A stretch of DNA of 64,000 nucleotides from Paenibacillus sophorae (GCF_018966525.1 NZ_CP076607.1:124001-188000), one strand, 5' to 3'. Shown: positions 42,334 to 52,286, counted from the stretch's first letter. Translations and numbers: made by a program. Notes: generated by a model not told the origin, from the sequence alone.

Positions 42334-42513
42334 ATCCGTAACTGCTTGAGTACCCGAAAGTTTTGCTGAGACCCGGCATATATTTAACCGATCAAGACCA
42401 GGCCCGCGTCCCTATAACTATATCGGCATGGCGGACCGCATTTCTAAAGGCCTTCACGGCAGAACCGGCGCCTCTTGGCGCAAATTTTCGGTATCAGAGG
42501 AGACGACATTGCG

Positions 42514-43941
42514 ATGAGAAAAACACATGGCGCCCTGATTGCGCTAATCGGACTAATATTAGCGGCTTCGCTAGTATACGGGGGGCTGTACTTATATGCG
42601 GGACAGCGCAGCGTGCCGAAGGGGACAACGCTTGCGGGTTGGAGTGTCGGCGGAATGGATATCGCGGAGGCGCGTACGGAACTGGACCGGAAGCTCCAAG
42701 CGGTGCATGCAATCCCGATCACACTGACGGGAGACGGGGAGACGGAGATCCGGATTGCGCTTAAGGAAGCGGGCATTTCATATAATGCGGACGGGTTTCT
42801 GAAGAGCCTGGACCGGCTGACGGACGGGAGCCTTCTGGAGAGGGCCAAGGCCCGCCACGGCTTCGCGAAGACATGGGGGCTTGAGGCGGGCTGGGACAGC
42901 GCTGTGCTGAAACGAACTTTGAGTCCTCAGTGGGAGCGGACCGCTTTCGGCGAACCTGTGAATGCCACCCGGAGAATTACGGAGAGCGACCAAATCGTCT
43001 ATACACCGGGAGAAACCTCCCGCAGGGTTGACTGGAACGGCATGGATGCTTCGCTTCGGGCCGTGCTTCCGGGAAGCTTCGACCGGCTGGAGGCTGTGCG
43101 GAGCACGGGCATCACCGCTAAGCTTCCGCTTAAAATCATGCAGCCGGATGTGACGGTAGAGTCGCTTCGGGAACAGGGAGTGGCGCGCAAGATTGCCGAA
43201 TTCAGCACCTCGCTGGGCTCAAGCGGACCGGGGAGAAGCTACAACGTGGAATCGGCTGCAAAGGCGGTGAATGATACGCTGCTGCCCCCAGGAGGAATAT
43301 TCGATTACAGCAAAGCTATCGAAAAAGCGGAGAAGACCACCGGATTCCGCGAGGCGCCGGTCATCGTGAACGGCAGGCTTCAGCCGGGCGTCGGCGGCGG
43401 AATCTGCCAGGTATCCAGCACCCTGTACAACGCGGCGCTGCGGACGGGACTTGAAATCGTGGAGCGGCGCAGCCACTCGCTGCCGGTAAGCTATCTGCCC
43501 AAGGGCCAGGATGCTACATTCTCCCAGGGGTCGATCAATTTCCGCTTCCGCAACAACACCGGCCGCTATTTATTAATCCGATCCGCCGTGCAGGGCCGCG
43601 CGCTGACCGTCAAGCTCTTCGGCACCTTCCCGCAAAACGTATCATATGAGGTTGAGTCGCGGACTGTGGAAATCCTGCCGCCCGGCAGGCGGACGGTTTC
43701 CGATGCATCCCTGCCGTCCGGGGCTTCACGCACGCTCCAGAACGGCAAAACTGGATATATTGTGGAAACCTACCTCACCCGCAAGGTTGACGGCAAGGCC
43801 GTAGACAGAAGAAAACTGTCGCGCGACATCTACCGGCCGCAGCAAACCCTTGTCGCCGTCGGTCCTGGCGGAGCAAGACCAGCCGCGCCGGAGCCCTCCG
43901 AGCGTCCGCTGGTGGAGGACGGAATAAGAAAGAATAATTGA
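42514..43941 (+). CDS. VanW-family protein with peptidoglycan-binding-like N-region
   Basis: A 475-residue protein with an N-terminal membrane helix (about 8-28) and an outside body. The first half (about 40-215) resembles the PG_binding_4/YoaR N-region. The VanW domain follows (about 220-390) with AKAVNDTLLPPGGIFDYS, GVGGGICQVSSTLYNAALR and INFRFRNNTGRYLLIR. The C-terminal region is G5-like (GYIVETYLTRKVDGK). VanW is named after a vancomycin-resistance cluster, but its function is unknown and these genes are common in spore-formers; no van genes lie nearby. The start at 42514 has GAGGAG upstream. Confidence 0.88.
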   Translation: MRKTHGALIALIGLILAASLVYGGLYLYAGQRSVPKGTTLAGWSVGGMDIAEARTELDRKLQAVHAIPITLTGDGETEIRIALKEAGISYNADGFLKSLDRLTDGSLLERAKARHGFAKTWGLEAGWDSAVLKRTLSPQWERTAFGEPVNATRRITESDQIVYTPGETSRRVDWNGMDASLRAVLPGSFDRLEAVRSTGITAKLPLKIMQPDVTVESLREQGVARKIAEFSTSLGSSGPGRSYNVESAAKAVNDTLLPPGGIFDYSKAIEKAEKTTGFREAPVIVNGRLQPGVGGGICQVSSTLYNAALRTGLEIVERRSHSLPVSYLPKGQDATFSQGSINFRFRNNTGRYLLIRSAVQGRALTVKLFGTFPQNVSYEVESRTVEILPPGRRTVSDASLPSGASRTLQNGKTGYIVETYLTRKVDGKAVDRRKLSRDIYRPQQTLVAVGPGGARPAAPEPSERPLVEDGIRKNN

Positions 43942-43955
43942 GGGGGCTTCTAGGA

Positions 43956-44003
43956 GATTACATGTACCGGGCGGCGCTTAAGCAAGTAGGCTTTGAGTGC
44001 CGC
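43956..44003 (+). terminator. Hairpin after the VanW gene
   Basis: GGGCGGC / GCCGCCC arms enclose about 28 bases that contain further pairing (CTTAA/TTTGAG). Only a weak T stretch follows, so it is a possible terminator. Confidence 0.45.
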
Positions 44004-44113
44004 CCAGCATATTTAATTCGTGCTTTACCTAAGCAAGCCGTCCTCTTTACAATCTGCTGATATACTAGTGATATACTCAAGTAATCACTACATTCAGAAA
44101 GGGATGACTTCAT

Positions 44114-44530
44114 ATGACAACTACGGCAATATCGACCGATCTTAAGCTGGCCGATCTTATGCGACCTGCGCCGATCGTTTATGACCACCACACCTGTCGG
44201 CAGGCGCTTCGCCTGATGTTCGAGCACCCGGAGTCCAAATGCCTTGTCCTCTGCAATCCGGCAGACGAGCCGGTGGGACTGCTGATGAGCGAGAAGTTCT
44301 TTTTAAAGGCGACCGGCCGGTACGGAATGGATACATTCTACAGAGAACCTGCAATGAAGCTGGCTCACAAAGACCCGCTGATTGTCGACATCGCCGCTGC
44401 GCCGCATACGGTTCTGGCAATGGCTATGGACCGCCACCCGATGCAGCAGAATGACTGCATTATTGTTACTGACTGCGGCAAGCTGGCCGGAGCCGTCTAT
44501 GTCTCCGATTTGCTCGCCGGGCAGTCATAG
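44114..44530 (+). CDS. Small CBS-domain-like protein
   Basis: A 138-residue soluble protein with the rhythm of a CBS pair: LADLMRPAPIVYDHHT, CLVLCNPADEPVGLLMSEKF, then a second repeat with VDIAAAPHTVLAMAM and CIIVTDCGKLAGAVYVSDLL. CBS pairs bind adenine nucleotides and regulate partner proteins. It stands alone with AAAGGGATGA as ribosome binding site, so the partner is unknown. The family call is from pattern only. A similar module also occurs at the N-terminus of some GGDEF proteins, and this may be a free-standing version. Confidence 0.65.
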   Translation: MTTTAISTDLKLADLMRPAPIVYDHHTCRQALRLMFEHPESKCLVLCNPADEPVGLLMSEKFFLKATGRYGMDTFYREPAMKLAHKDPLIVDIAAAPHTVLAMAMDRHPMQQNDCIIVTDCGKLAGAVYVSDLLAGQS

Positions 44531-44713
44531 TTGGACACGCCTCGCTTGCCCCCTCAACCTTCCGCTTTTGTTCATACCTCCGCCTCCCCTCTATAATTCA
44601 AACAAGTTATCCGGAAGACATGTCGATTCCAGCCTAATTACACATTCGTCATAGCTTAAGCGTGGCTTGTTCTCCTTTACCATATGCTGCCGACCGTATC
44701 CCGCCAACCACGC

Positions 44714-44743
44714 TTGCAGAAGAACTTTATTCATTCTTATAAT
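44714..44743 (+). promoter_or_regulatory. Promoter of the esterase gene
   Basis: TTGCAG (44714-44719), an 18-base spacer and TATAAT (44738-44743), about 50 bp before the start codon. Confidence 0.6.
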
Positions 44744-44795
44744 ATAGGTCGCTGATAACTATGGTATGATTTGCCCAAAAGGAGGAGTCGATAAT

Positions 44796-45578
44796 ATGGC
44801 TTTAATCGAATGCCGTCATTATTCGGAAACACTGGGACTAAGCACGTCGATGACAGTGATTTTGCCGCAGAAGACGAAGACACAAATCGGAATGAGAAGC
44901 ACTGCCCGTAACGGTCTGCATCCTACCTTGTACCTGCTGCATGGATTGTCTGATGATCACTCCACTTGGATTCGCCGCACGTCGATTGAGCGCTATGTCG
45001 CGAACCTGGGGATTGCGGTCGTTATGCCACAGGTACATCGCAGCTTTTACACGGACATGGCTTACGGAGGCCGATACTGGACCTTTATCAGTGAAGAGCT
45101 TCCGGTGCTGGCAAGGTCTTTCTTTCCACTGTCTGCGGAGCGTGAGGATAACTTCGTGGCAGGCTTGTCGATGGGAGGCTATGGGGCAATCAAGCTGGGG
45201 CTTCGCAAGCCGGAGTCTTTTGCGGCTGCTGCCAGCCTGTCCGGAGCGCTGGAAGTGGCGCATCTTCATATCAACCATGGTAACGCTATGTCCAAACAAG
45301 AATTTGAAATGATTTTTGGCACTGAGGATATCTCAGGAACGGACGAGGACCTTCTGGCCTTGATTCGCAAGGTAGACGCCTCGAGCGGACCAAAGCCGAT
45401 GCTGTACCAATGCTGCGGTACGGAGGATTTTTTGTATGAGGACAATCTGCGTTTTCGTGATGCCGCCCGAGCTACCTCCCTATCCTTGACTTATGAGGAG
45501 AGCCCGGGAACACATGAATGGGGATACTGGGATACCAAAATTCAAGATGTGCTGGCCTGGCTGCCGCTGAGAAGATAA
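44796..45578 (+). CDS. Esterase of the EstA/esterase D (acetyl-ester hydrolase) family
   Basis: A 260-residue alpha/beta hydrolase of the putative-esterase family (tributyrin esterase, S-formylglutathione hydrolase-like). The nucleophile motif is AGLSMGGYGAIKLGL (Ser near residue 124), LHGLSDDHSTWIRR supplies the oxyanion region, and the catalytic His is in PGTHEWGYWD near the C-terminus. It has no signal peptide. It acts on short acyl esters in known members; the natural substrate here is unknown. The start at 44796 follows AAAGGAGGAG; an earlier ATG at 44766 would overlap that site. Confidence 0.9.
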   Translation: MALIECRHYSETLGLSTSMTVILPQKTKTQIGMRSTARNGLHPTLYLLHGLSDDHSTWIRRTSIERYVANLGIAVVMPQVHRSFYTDMAYGGRYWTFISEELPVLARSFFPLSAEREDNFVAGLSMGGYGAIKLGLRKPESFAAAASLSGALEVAHLHINHGNAMSKQEFEMIFGTEDISGTDEDLLALIRKVDASSGPKPMLYQCCGTEDFLYEDNLRFRDAARATSLSLTYEESPGTHEWGYWDTKIQDVLAWLPLRR

Positions 45579-45744
45579 TTTCACTTTGATAGGATACATT
45601 CACTTCGAGAGGATAAATCCACTTATTAAAAAAGCTGCTCTTCTCCGCTTCAAAGTGGTCTCCTCTTCTCCACAAACGGGTACTTTTCCGGTGCAGTCAA
45701 AACTGCTATAGCACATCTTTTTTCGTCGATCCTTTGGTCGATTG

Positions 45745-45885
45745 GGAAAAAGCTGCGAGCGTGCAGGAATTTCAAGCGATTTCTGCAATAGCAGGAGATC
45801 GAGCGCGGAAAACATGTATGCTCGCAGGAATATTCCATCTTTAATTAAAAGTGTTGTAAAAAGGATGTACGGTCGCAGATTTTGG
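45745..45885 (+). repeat. Dispersed intergenic element, copy D (homologous to 29180-29315)
   Basis: GTGCAGGAATTT at 45761, CTCGCAGGAAT at 45821 and AAGGATGTACGGTCGCAG ending near 45879 repeat the 60- and 50-base spacing of copy C. The rest of the 45579-45930 gap holds no gene; short frames there lack ribosome binding sites. Confidence 0.6.
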
Positions 45886-45930
45886 AAACATTCCCCTTTT
45901 CAGATACACCAGTTCGCGAAAATCCCCCTA

Positions 45931-45974
45931 AAAAAAATGACATTCAAACGAATGTCCGTTTGAATGTCATTTTT
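45931..45974. terminator. Strong bidirectional terminator after argH
   Basis: Perfect 14-bp arms ATGACATTCAAACG / CGTTTGAATGTCAT with A- and T-tracts on the two sides work in both directions. Confidence 0.92.
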
Positions 45975-46028
45975 AGTTCATTAACCGTGATGGCCTCTTG
46001 ATCCGACTTCGGGCCTGGCACCGTACGC

Positions 46029-47441
46029 TTAAAGTTTCGCTGCATGCTCCGCAACCCATTTTTTCGCTTCGAGCAGACTCTCTTCCGCCCGCCCAATCGC
46101 CGCCTGCACCTGCACCGTTGCCGTACCGCCGTACACATTGCGCGCATTGACAACCGCTTCCGGCTGAAGTACGGCATAAATATTCTCGTCGAACAACGGC
46201 GAGAACTGCTTGAACTCGTCCAGCGTCAGATCGAGCAGGAATTTGCCTTCATTGATGCAGTACAGCACCGTCTTCCCGATGACTTCATGCGCCTGGCGGA
46301 ACGGCAGTCCTTTGCCGACGAGGAAATCCGCAATATCCGTCGCGTTGGAGAAATCGGTGTTCACCGCTTCCCGCATCCGTCCCTTGTTGACCTTCATCGT
46401 CGCAATCATCGGTGCGAACAATTGAAGGGCGCCTGTCAGCGTCGCAACCGTGTCGAACATGCCTTCCTTATCTTCCTGCATGTCTTTGTTGTACGCCAGA
46501 GGCAGGGATTTCAGCACCGTCAGCAGCCCGATCAGGTTGCCGTATACACGGCCTGTCTTGCCGCGCACAAGCTCCGGCACGTCGGGATTCTTCTTCTGAG
46601 GCATAATGCTGCTGCCTGTGCAGAAGGCGTCATCCAGCTCCACGAAGCTGAACTCCGTGCTGCTCCACAGCACCAATTCTTCACTCAGACGCGACAGATG
46701 CGCCATGATCAGCGAAGCGTTCGCCAGGAACTCGACGATAAAATCGCGGTCGCTGACAGCATCCAGACTGTTCTCGTAGACGCCGTCAAAACCTAGCTGT
46801 TCCGCTACAAAATGCCGGTCAATCGGAAAAGTCGTTCCCGCCAGCGCACCGGCGCCCAGCGGCAGTACATTGATGCGCTTGTAGCTGTCCGTCAGCCGCT
46901 CCGCGTCCCGGCGGAACATCGACACATAGGCAAGCAAATGATGCGCGAACAGAATCGGCTGCGCCCGCTGCAGATGCGTGTATCCGGGCACAATCGTCTC
47001 CACATTGTCCCTGGCCTGCTCAATCAGCGCCTCCTGAAGCCCATGCAGCAGGTCAGTCAATTCCACGACCCGGTTGCGCAAATACAAATGCATGTCCGTC
47101 GCCACCTGGTCATTGCGGCTGCGTCCCGTGTGCAGCTTGCCGCCGACCGGTCCAATCTCCCCGATCAGCTGCTTCTCGATGTTCATATGAATATCTTCGT
47201 CCGAGACGGAAAATTCAACCTCTCCGGCGCGAACCTTTTCCAGCACCTTTTGAAGCCCTTCCTTAATCGTCTCCACATCTTCCTGCGGCAAAATCCCGCA
47301 TTTGCCCAGCATCGTCACATGCGCCAGGCTGCCCTGCACATCTTCTTCTGCCAACGCTTTATCGAAGCCGATGGAGGCTGTGTATTCCTCCACAAGCTTG
47401 TTCGTTCCTTTAGTGAAACGTCCACCCCACAGCTTGCTCAC
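46029..47441 (-). CDS. argH: ArgH, argininosuccinate lyase
   Basis: The 470-residue last enzyme of arginine synthesis, splitting argininosuccinate to arginine and fumarate in the cytoplasm. Signatures include SKLWGGRF at the start, the TGRSRNDQVATD substrate motif and the mobile loop signature GSSIMPQKKNPDVPELVRGK with the catalytic Ser. The start is set at GTG 47441 (MSKLWGGRF) after AAAAGGGGGA; the longer frame to 47462 adds an unsupported leader. It is the last gene of the arg operon, 119 bp after argG, before a strong terminator. Confidence 0.98.
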   Translation of the reverse strand: MSKLWGGRFTKGTNKLVEEYTASIGFDKALAEEDVQGSLAHVTMLGKCGILPQEDVETIKEGLQKVLEKVRAGEVEFSVSDEDIHMNIEKQLIGEIGPVGGKLHTGRSRNDQVATDMHLYLRNRVVELTDLLHGLQEALIEQARDNVETIVPGYTHLQRAQPILFAHHLLAYVSMFRRDAERLTDSYKRINVLPLGAGALAGTTFPIDRHFVAEQLGFDGVYENSLDAVSDRDFIVEFLANASLIMAHLSRLSEELVLWSSTEFSFVELDDAFCTGSSIMPQKKNPDVPELVRGKTGRVYGNLIGLLTVLKSLPLAYNKDMQEDKEGMFDTVATLTGALQLFAPMIATMKVNKGRMREAVNTDFSNATDIADFLVGKGLPFRQAHEVIGKTVLYCINEGKFLLDLTLDEFKQFSPLFDENIYAVLQPEAVVNARNVYGGTATVQVQAAIGRAEESLLEAKKWVAEHAAKL

Positions 47442-47559
47442 TGCTCGATTCCCCCTTTTCAAAATAGATCTCTTCCGTGCGCTTTCATGGAAAAACCCGG
47501 GCTTGTGAGGATATACTGCCGCTCCCCAGTCCCGGGTATACCTTATTGCTCAGGTTGCC

Positions 47560-48795
47560 TTATTTCGCCGATTCGGCCACTCCTGTGGAAACCTTCAGGC
47601 GCAGTGCGTTCAGGCGGATGAATCCGGTAGCGTCACCCTGATCGTAGGCCTGCGTCGGATCTGCCTCCATCGTCGCGATATTCGGATTATACAGGCTGAC
47701 CGGACTCTTAACGCCGGCGGCGATAATGTTGCCTTTATACAGTTTGAGGCGTACGGTTCCGGTTACGTTCTGTTGACTCTCGGTCACAAGCGCCTGAATC
47801 GCCTTGCGTTCCGGAGCGAACCAGAAGCCGTTATAAACCAGCGTGCTGTAACGGGTAATCAGGCTATCGCGGACGTTCATCACTTCACGGTCCATCGTGA
47901 TGGATTCCATTTTGCGGTGGGCGGTGAACAAGATCGTGCCGCCAGGAGTCTCGTATACCCCACGGCTCTTCATGCCGACAAAACGGTTCTCGACCATATC
48001 CACGCGGCCGATGCCGTGCTTGCCGCCAAGCTCGTTCAGCTTCTCCATAACCTGCAGAGGTGCAAGCGGTTCGCCGTTAAGGGCAACGCAGTCGCCCTTC
48101 AGGAATTCCAGCTCAAGATATTCCGACTCGTTCGGAGCGTCCTCGGGCGCATTCGTTAGCAGGAACATCTCCTTGTTCTCGGGAGCGCTGGCGTCAAACC
48201 ACGGATCTTCCAGGACTCCGCTCTCATAGCTGATATGCAGCAGATTGCGGTCCATGGAATACGGCTTCGCCGCCGATGCCTGAACCGGAATGCCGTTCGC
48301 TTCCGCGTAGGCAATCATTTCCGCGCGTCCAGGGAACTGATTGCGGAACTCTTCGAGCCGCCAAGGCGCGATAACCTTGATGTTCGGAGCAAGGCCAGCC
48401 GCGCCAAGCTCGAATCGCACCTGGTCGTTGCCTTTGCCGGTGGCGCCGTGCGCAATAGCCGTGGCACCTTCCGCGATGGCGATGTCGACCATGCGTTTAG
48501 CGATCAGCGGGCGGGCGATACTGGTGCCGAGCAGATACTGCCCTTCGTACAGCGCCCCGGCCTGGAACATCGGGTAGATGAAATCCTTGGCGAATTCCTC
48601 GCGCAGGTCGTCGATATATACTTTCGACGCGCCGGTGGCGAGCGCTTTTTCCTCCAGACCGTCCAATTCTTCCTTCTGGCCGATATCGGCCGTAAAAGCG
48701 ATAATTTCCGCGTCGTACGTTTCTTTCAGCCATTTCAGAATGACCGAGGTATCCAGGCCGCCGGAATAGGCGAGCACGATTTTTTCTTTTGCCAT
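47560..48795 (-). CDS. argG: ArgG, argininosuccinate synthase
   Basis: A 411-residue ATP-dependent ligase joining citrulline and aspartate. The N-terminal PP-loop motif AYSGGLDTSVILKWL (near residue 9), HGATGKGNDQVRFE and SPENKE-like ASAPENKEMF regions are intact. The ATG has AAGGAAG upstream. It lies between argF and argH in the operon. Confidence 0.98.
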   Translation of the reverse strand: MAKEKIVLAYSGGLDTSVILKWLKETYDAEIIAFTADIGQKEELDGLEEKALATGASKVYIDDLREEFAKDFIYPMFQAGALYEGQYLLGTSIARPLIAKRMVDIAIAEGATAIAHGATGKGNDQVRFELGAAGLAPNIKVIAPWRLEEFRNQFPGRAEMIAYAEANGIPVQASAAKPYSMDRNLLHISYESGVLEDPWFDASAPENKEMFLLTNAPEDAPNESEYLELEFLKGDCVALNGEPLAPLQVMEKLNELGGKHGIGRVDMVENRFVGMKSRGVYETPGGTILFTAHRKMESITMDREVMNVRDSLITRYSTLVYNGFWFAPERKAIQALVTESQQNVTGTVRLKLYKGNIIAAGVKSPVSLYNPNIATMEADPTQAYDQGDATGFIRLNALRLKVSTGVAESAK

Positions 48796-48858
48796 TAAAA
48801 AATTCTTCCTTTCTGCTTAAGGGATTTCTCGCTGCGCTTGATCGCTAAGCTGGACAGG

Positions 48859-49821
48859 TCAGCCCATCAGGGCGGCCATCAGCGCCTTTTGCGCATGCAG
48901 CCGGTTCTCCGCCTCATCGAAAATGAAGGAGTTCGGTCCGTCGATAATTCCAGCGGTCACTTCCTCGCCCCGGTGGGCAGGCAGACAGTGCAGGAACATA
49001 TAGTCGCTCTTCGCGCCTTTGACGAGCTCCTCGTTAACCTGGTAATCCTTGAACGCGGCTTCCCGCTTGAGCTGCTCTTCCTCGAAGCCCATGCTTGCCC
49101 ATACGTCCGTATAGATGACATCGGCATCCTTCACCGCTTCCTCCGGACTGCGCGTGATGACGATCTCGGAGCCGGTCTCTTTGGCGATTTCCCGCGCTTT
49201 GGCCACAACCGCAGCATCCGGCTCGTAACCTTCCGGTCCCGCAATGGAGACATGGACGCCAAGCTTAGCCCCGCCAAGCAGCAGGGAATGCGCCATATTG
49301 TTGCCGTCGCCGATAAAGGCAAGCTTCAGGCCCTTCAACTGACCCTTCTGCTCATAGACGGTTTGATAGTCGGCCAGCACCTGGCACGGATGCGCCAGAT
49401 CGCTCAGGCCGTTAATGACGGGCACCGAAGCGTAGCGGGCCAGCTCTTCAACCTTGTCATGTCCGAATGTGCGGATCATGATGCCGTCCAGATAACGCGA
49501 CATGACCTGCGCCGTATCGCCCACCGTCTCGCCGCGTCCGAGTTGGATGTCGTTTTTGCTCAGGAATAAAGCATGTCCGCCAAGCTGAAACATGCCTACC
49601 TCAAAGGATACGCGTGTGCGTGTGGATGATTTTTCAAAAATAAGACCGATCGTCTTGCCCAGCAGCGGCTGATATACTTCGCCGTTCTTCTGCTTGCGCT
49701 TCAGCTCGATCGCCAGATCAATCAGATACTGGATTTCTTCCGTACTGTAGTCATCCAGCTCCAGAAAATCCCGGCCTTTGAGCACGATGCCCTGTGAATT
49801 GTCCGTGATGCTCTGACTCAT
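48859..49821 (-). CDS. argF: ArgF, ornithine carbamoyltransferase
   Basis: A 320-residue enzyme making citrulline from ornithine and carbamoyl phosphate. The carbamoyl-phosphate motif FEKSSTRTRVSFE, the HPCQ motif and the ornithine-side HCLPAHRGEEV are all present. Length and motifs distinguish it from aspartate carbamoyltransferase. The start at 49821 has AAGGAGG upstream. No carbamoyl-phosphate synthetase genes (carAB) occur in this operon, so that precursor must come from elsewhere. Confidence 0.97.
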   Translation of the reverse strand: MSQSITDNSQGIVLKGRDFLELDDYSTEEIQYLIDLAIELKRKQKNGEVYQPLLGKTIGLIFEKSSTRTRVSFEVGMFQLGGHALFLSKNDIQLGRGETVGDTAQVMSRYLDGIMIRTFGHDKVEELARYASVPVINGLSDLAHPCQVLADYQTVYEQKGQLKGLKLAFIGDGNNMAHSLLLGGAKLGVHVSIAGPEGYEPDAAVVAKAREIAKETGSEIVITRSPEEAVKDADVIYTDVWASMGFEEEQLKREAAFKDYQVNEELVKGAKSDYMFLHCLPAHRGEEVTAGIIDGPNSFIFDEAENRLHAQKALMAALMG

Positions 49822-49955
49822 GAATCCGTTCCTCCTTGTTATTCATAATATGGCCCTGCCAAATAACCCTGCAAAAAGGGGAGTTAGTTAAAGCCTATCT
49901 ATACTGCGGGAACTGTACCCGCTAATTTATTGCTTGAATCGTCCGCTTTGCGCTA

Positions 49956-51248
49956 TCACTTAGCCTGATGCTCGATAGCATAAGTATGAATGAGATCCGA
50001 AAGGATGTCCACCGCCTGGCGAATCTCTTCCTTTGTTACGTACAGGTTCGGCAGCAGACGGATGACATGGGTTCCCGCCGTGACGAACAGCAGACCCTTG
50101 GATTGACCGGCCAGCACGATATCACCAACAGGAGATTGGCACTCGATGCCGATCAGCAGACCTTTGCCGCGGACGTCCACTACGAATGGACAATCGGCCA
50201 GCTTCTCTTTCAGAAGCCCGGTCAAATATTCGCCGGACTCGGCCGCGCGCTGCGGAAGATTGTCCTCCAGCATCGTCTCGATGGTAGCCGCCATGACCGC
50301 CGTCGCCAGCGGCGTGCCGCCGAACGTCGTGGCATGAGTGCCCGGAGTGAACGCCTCGCGCAGATAGCCCTTCGCAAGCATCACCCCTGCCGGGAAGCCG
50401 CTCGCTATGCCCTTGGCAACCGTAAAAATATCCGGCTCAATACCGTAATGCTGATGCGCGAACAGCTTGCCCGTGCGGCCCATTCCGGTCTGCACTTCAT
50501 CCACGATCAGCAGCAGCCCGTGCTTCTTGCACAGCGCTACGACGCTATTCAAGAACTCCGGCTGCACCTCAAGCACGCCGCCCTCCGCCAGCACCATCTC
50601 CAGCATGATGGCTGCCGTATTTTCCCCGATGGCTGCTTCAAGCGCCGGAAGATCATGGAGAGGCACCGTGACAAAGCCCTGCGGCAGCGGCAGAAAGCCG
50701 TCTTTTACCTTCTGCTGTCCCGTTGCCGTCAGCGTAGCCAGCGTGCGTCCGTGGAAAGACTGCTCGAATGTAATGACCTCGTAGCGCCCCGTACCTTTCA
50801 CCTTCTGGTGATAGCGGCGCGCCAGCTTGATCGCGGCTTCGTTCGATTCCGCTCCGCTGTTGCAGAAGAACACCTGATCCGCGCAGCTGTTCGCTGTCAG
50901 CAGTTCGGCCACCTTGTCCTGTCCAGGGATGTGGAACAGGTTAGATACATGCCACAGCGTGTCGATCTGGGCTTTCAATCTCTCGCCAACCTTCTCCGGA
51001 GCGTGTCCAAGGCTGGTCACCGCCAGACCGCAGGTGAAATCGAGATATTTATTGCCTTTGTCGTCCCATACCCAGCTTCCTTTGCCCTTGACCAGACTGA
51101 TGTCGTATCTCGCATAGGATGGAAAAACATGTTCCAGCTTGCCGGAAGCCGCCGATTGACCCGCCGTGCTGATTTCCGCTCCCGTGTCCGCGACCTGTAC
51201 TTCCTTCAAAGAATGACTTTCCGCCTGCGTAAGCTTGCTCATTTTCAT
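49956..51248 (-). CDS. argD: ArgD, acetylornithine aminotransferase
   Basis: A 430-residue class-III aminotransferase that converts N-acetylglutamate semialdehyde to N-acetylornithine. The pyridoxal-phosphate Lys lies in DIFTVAKGIASGFPAG; DEVQTGMGRTGKLFAHQHYG and FCNSGAESNEAAIKLAR are conserved. It has about 30 extra N-terminal residues before the usual family start (HVFPSYARYDIS), so translation might begin later. The annotated ATG at 51248 has GGGGGAGAG just upstream; a second ATG at 51242 is possible. Confidence 0.95.
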   Translation of the reverse strand: MKMSKLTQAESHSLKEVQVADTGAEISTAGQSAASGKLEHVFPSYARYDISLVKGKGSWVWDDKGNKYLDFTCGLAVTSLGHAPEKVGERLKAQIDTLWHVSNLFHIPGQDKVAELLTANSCADQVFFCNSGAESNEAAIKLARRYHQKVKGTGRYEVITFEQSFHGRTLATLTATGQQKVKDGFLPLPQGFVTVPLHDLPALEAAIGENTAAIMLEMVLAEGGVLEVQPEFLNSVVALCKKHGLLLIVDEVQTGMGRTGKLFAHQHYGIEPDIFTVAKGIASGFPAGVMLAKGYLREAFTPGTHATTFGGTPLATAVMAATIETMLEDNLPQRAAESGEYLTGLLKEKLADCPFVVDVRGKGLLIGIECQSPVGDIVLAGQSKGLLFVTAGTHVIRLLPNLYVTKEEIRQAVDILSDLIHTYAIEHQAK

Positions 51249-51373
51249 TCACTCTCCCCCGCCCACACCGCCTGACGCGGCTTTCGGCATTATTTATTTG
51301 CTATAAGTCCAGCAGGCCCCCGGCGTTCCTCATATACCGTCCTTTGCCGTTTGCCTGATCTTCCGCTATTCCC

Positions 51374-52204
51374 TTACTCTCGCACGATCCGCGTACCGAT
51401 GGTTTCACCGGACAGCACCCGGCTCAGCACTCCCGGCTCCTTGCCGTCGACAATGACGACCTCGGACACACTGCCCTGGATACAGTCCACCGCGGCTCGG
51501 ACCTTGGGGATCATCCCCCCGTAAATCTCGCCGCTGTCGATCATCTTGTCAATCTCGGCAACCGTCACCATCGGCAGAACCTTCTTGCTTCCATCTTCCG
51601 CAGTCGTCAAAATGCCCGGGACATCGGTCACCACAATCATTTGCGGCGACTTCATGTAGGAAGCGACCGCTCCCGCAGCCGTATCGGCGTTAATATTGTA
51701 CCGCTGGCCCACATTGTCCACGCCAAGCGGCGCAATAATAGGCATATACCCGAGCGCCAGAATGCCCGCTATAATTTCCGCTTTCACCCCGGTCACATGG
51801 CCTACAAGCCCTACCTCGTCACTGTTCACCACGGGAGCGGCCGTAATGAGATTGCCATCTACGCCGGACAAGCCGATCGCTCTGCCGCCGCTCCCCTGAA
51901 TTCGCCGTACAATCGCCTTATTGATGCTGCCGGACAGCGTCATCTCTACAACGTCGAGCACTTCCTCGGTCGTCACCCGCAGGCCGTTCACAAAGCTGCT
52001 CTCAATGCCGAGACGAGCCAGATTGCCCGATATCGCCGGTCCGCCGCCGTGAACGATTATCGGCTGCACACCATCCTCCTGCAGATGCCGGAGTTCGTCA
52101 AAAAAAGAATCCGGAAGCGCGGTCAGCGTACTGCCGCCGCACTTCATCACGAACATTCTCTCATTGCCCGCGCTATTCGTTTCATATGCATCGCTTTGCG
52201 TCAT
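51374..52204 (-). CDS. argB: ArgB, acetylglutamate kinase
   Basis: A 276-residue amino-acid kinase that phosphorylates N-acetylglutamate. FVMKCGGSTL and PIIVHGGGPAISG form the nucleotide and substrate loops, and VVTDVPGIL and GGMIPKVRAAVDC are typical. It has an N-terminal extension of about 14 residues. The kinase is often arginine-inhibited when it carries a longer N-terminal helix; this one lacks a clear such helix, as expected with the cyclic pathway set by argJ only in part. Confidence 0.96.
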   Translation of the reverse strand: MTQSDAYETNSAGNERMFVMKCGGSTLTALPDSFFDELRHLQEDGVQPIIVHGGGPAISGNLARLGIESSFVNGLRVTTEEVLDVVEMTLSGSINKAIVRRIQGSGGRAIGLSGVDGNLITAAPVVNSDEVGLVGHVTGVKAEIIAGILALGYMPIIAPLGVDNVGQRYNINADTAAGAVASYMKSPQMIVVTDVPGILTTAEDGSKKVLPMVTVAEIDKMIDSGEIYGGMIPKVRAAVDCIQGSVSEVVIVDGKEPGVLSRVLSGETIGTRIVRE

Positions 52205-52286
52205 GAGTTTCGTTATCCTTCCTTGTAAGAGGCTGTATTATGCCGCTACCTGTATATACCTTGCAGCAATTGGCCGAGGCCGTCTC

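Noticed and set aside
42475..42513. Longer start for the VanW protein at 42475
   Set aside because: The 42514 ATG has GAGGAG upstream and begins directly with the signal-anchor sequence; the extra residues are not supported.
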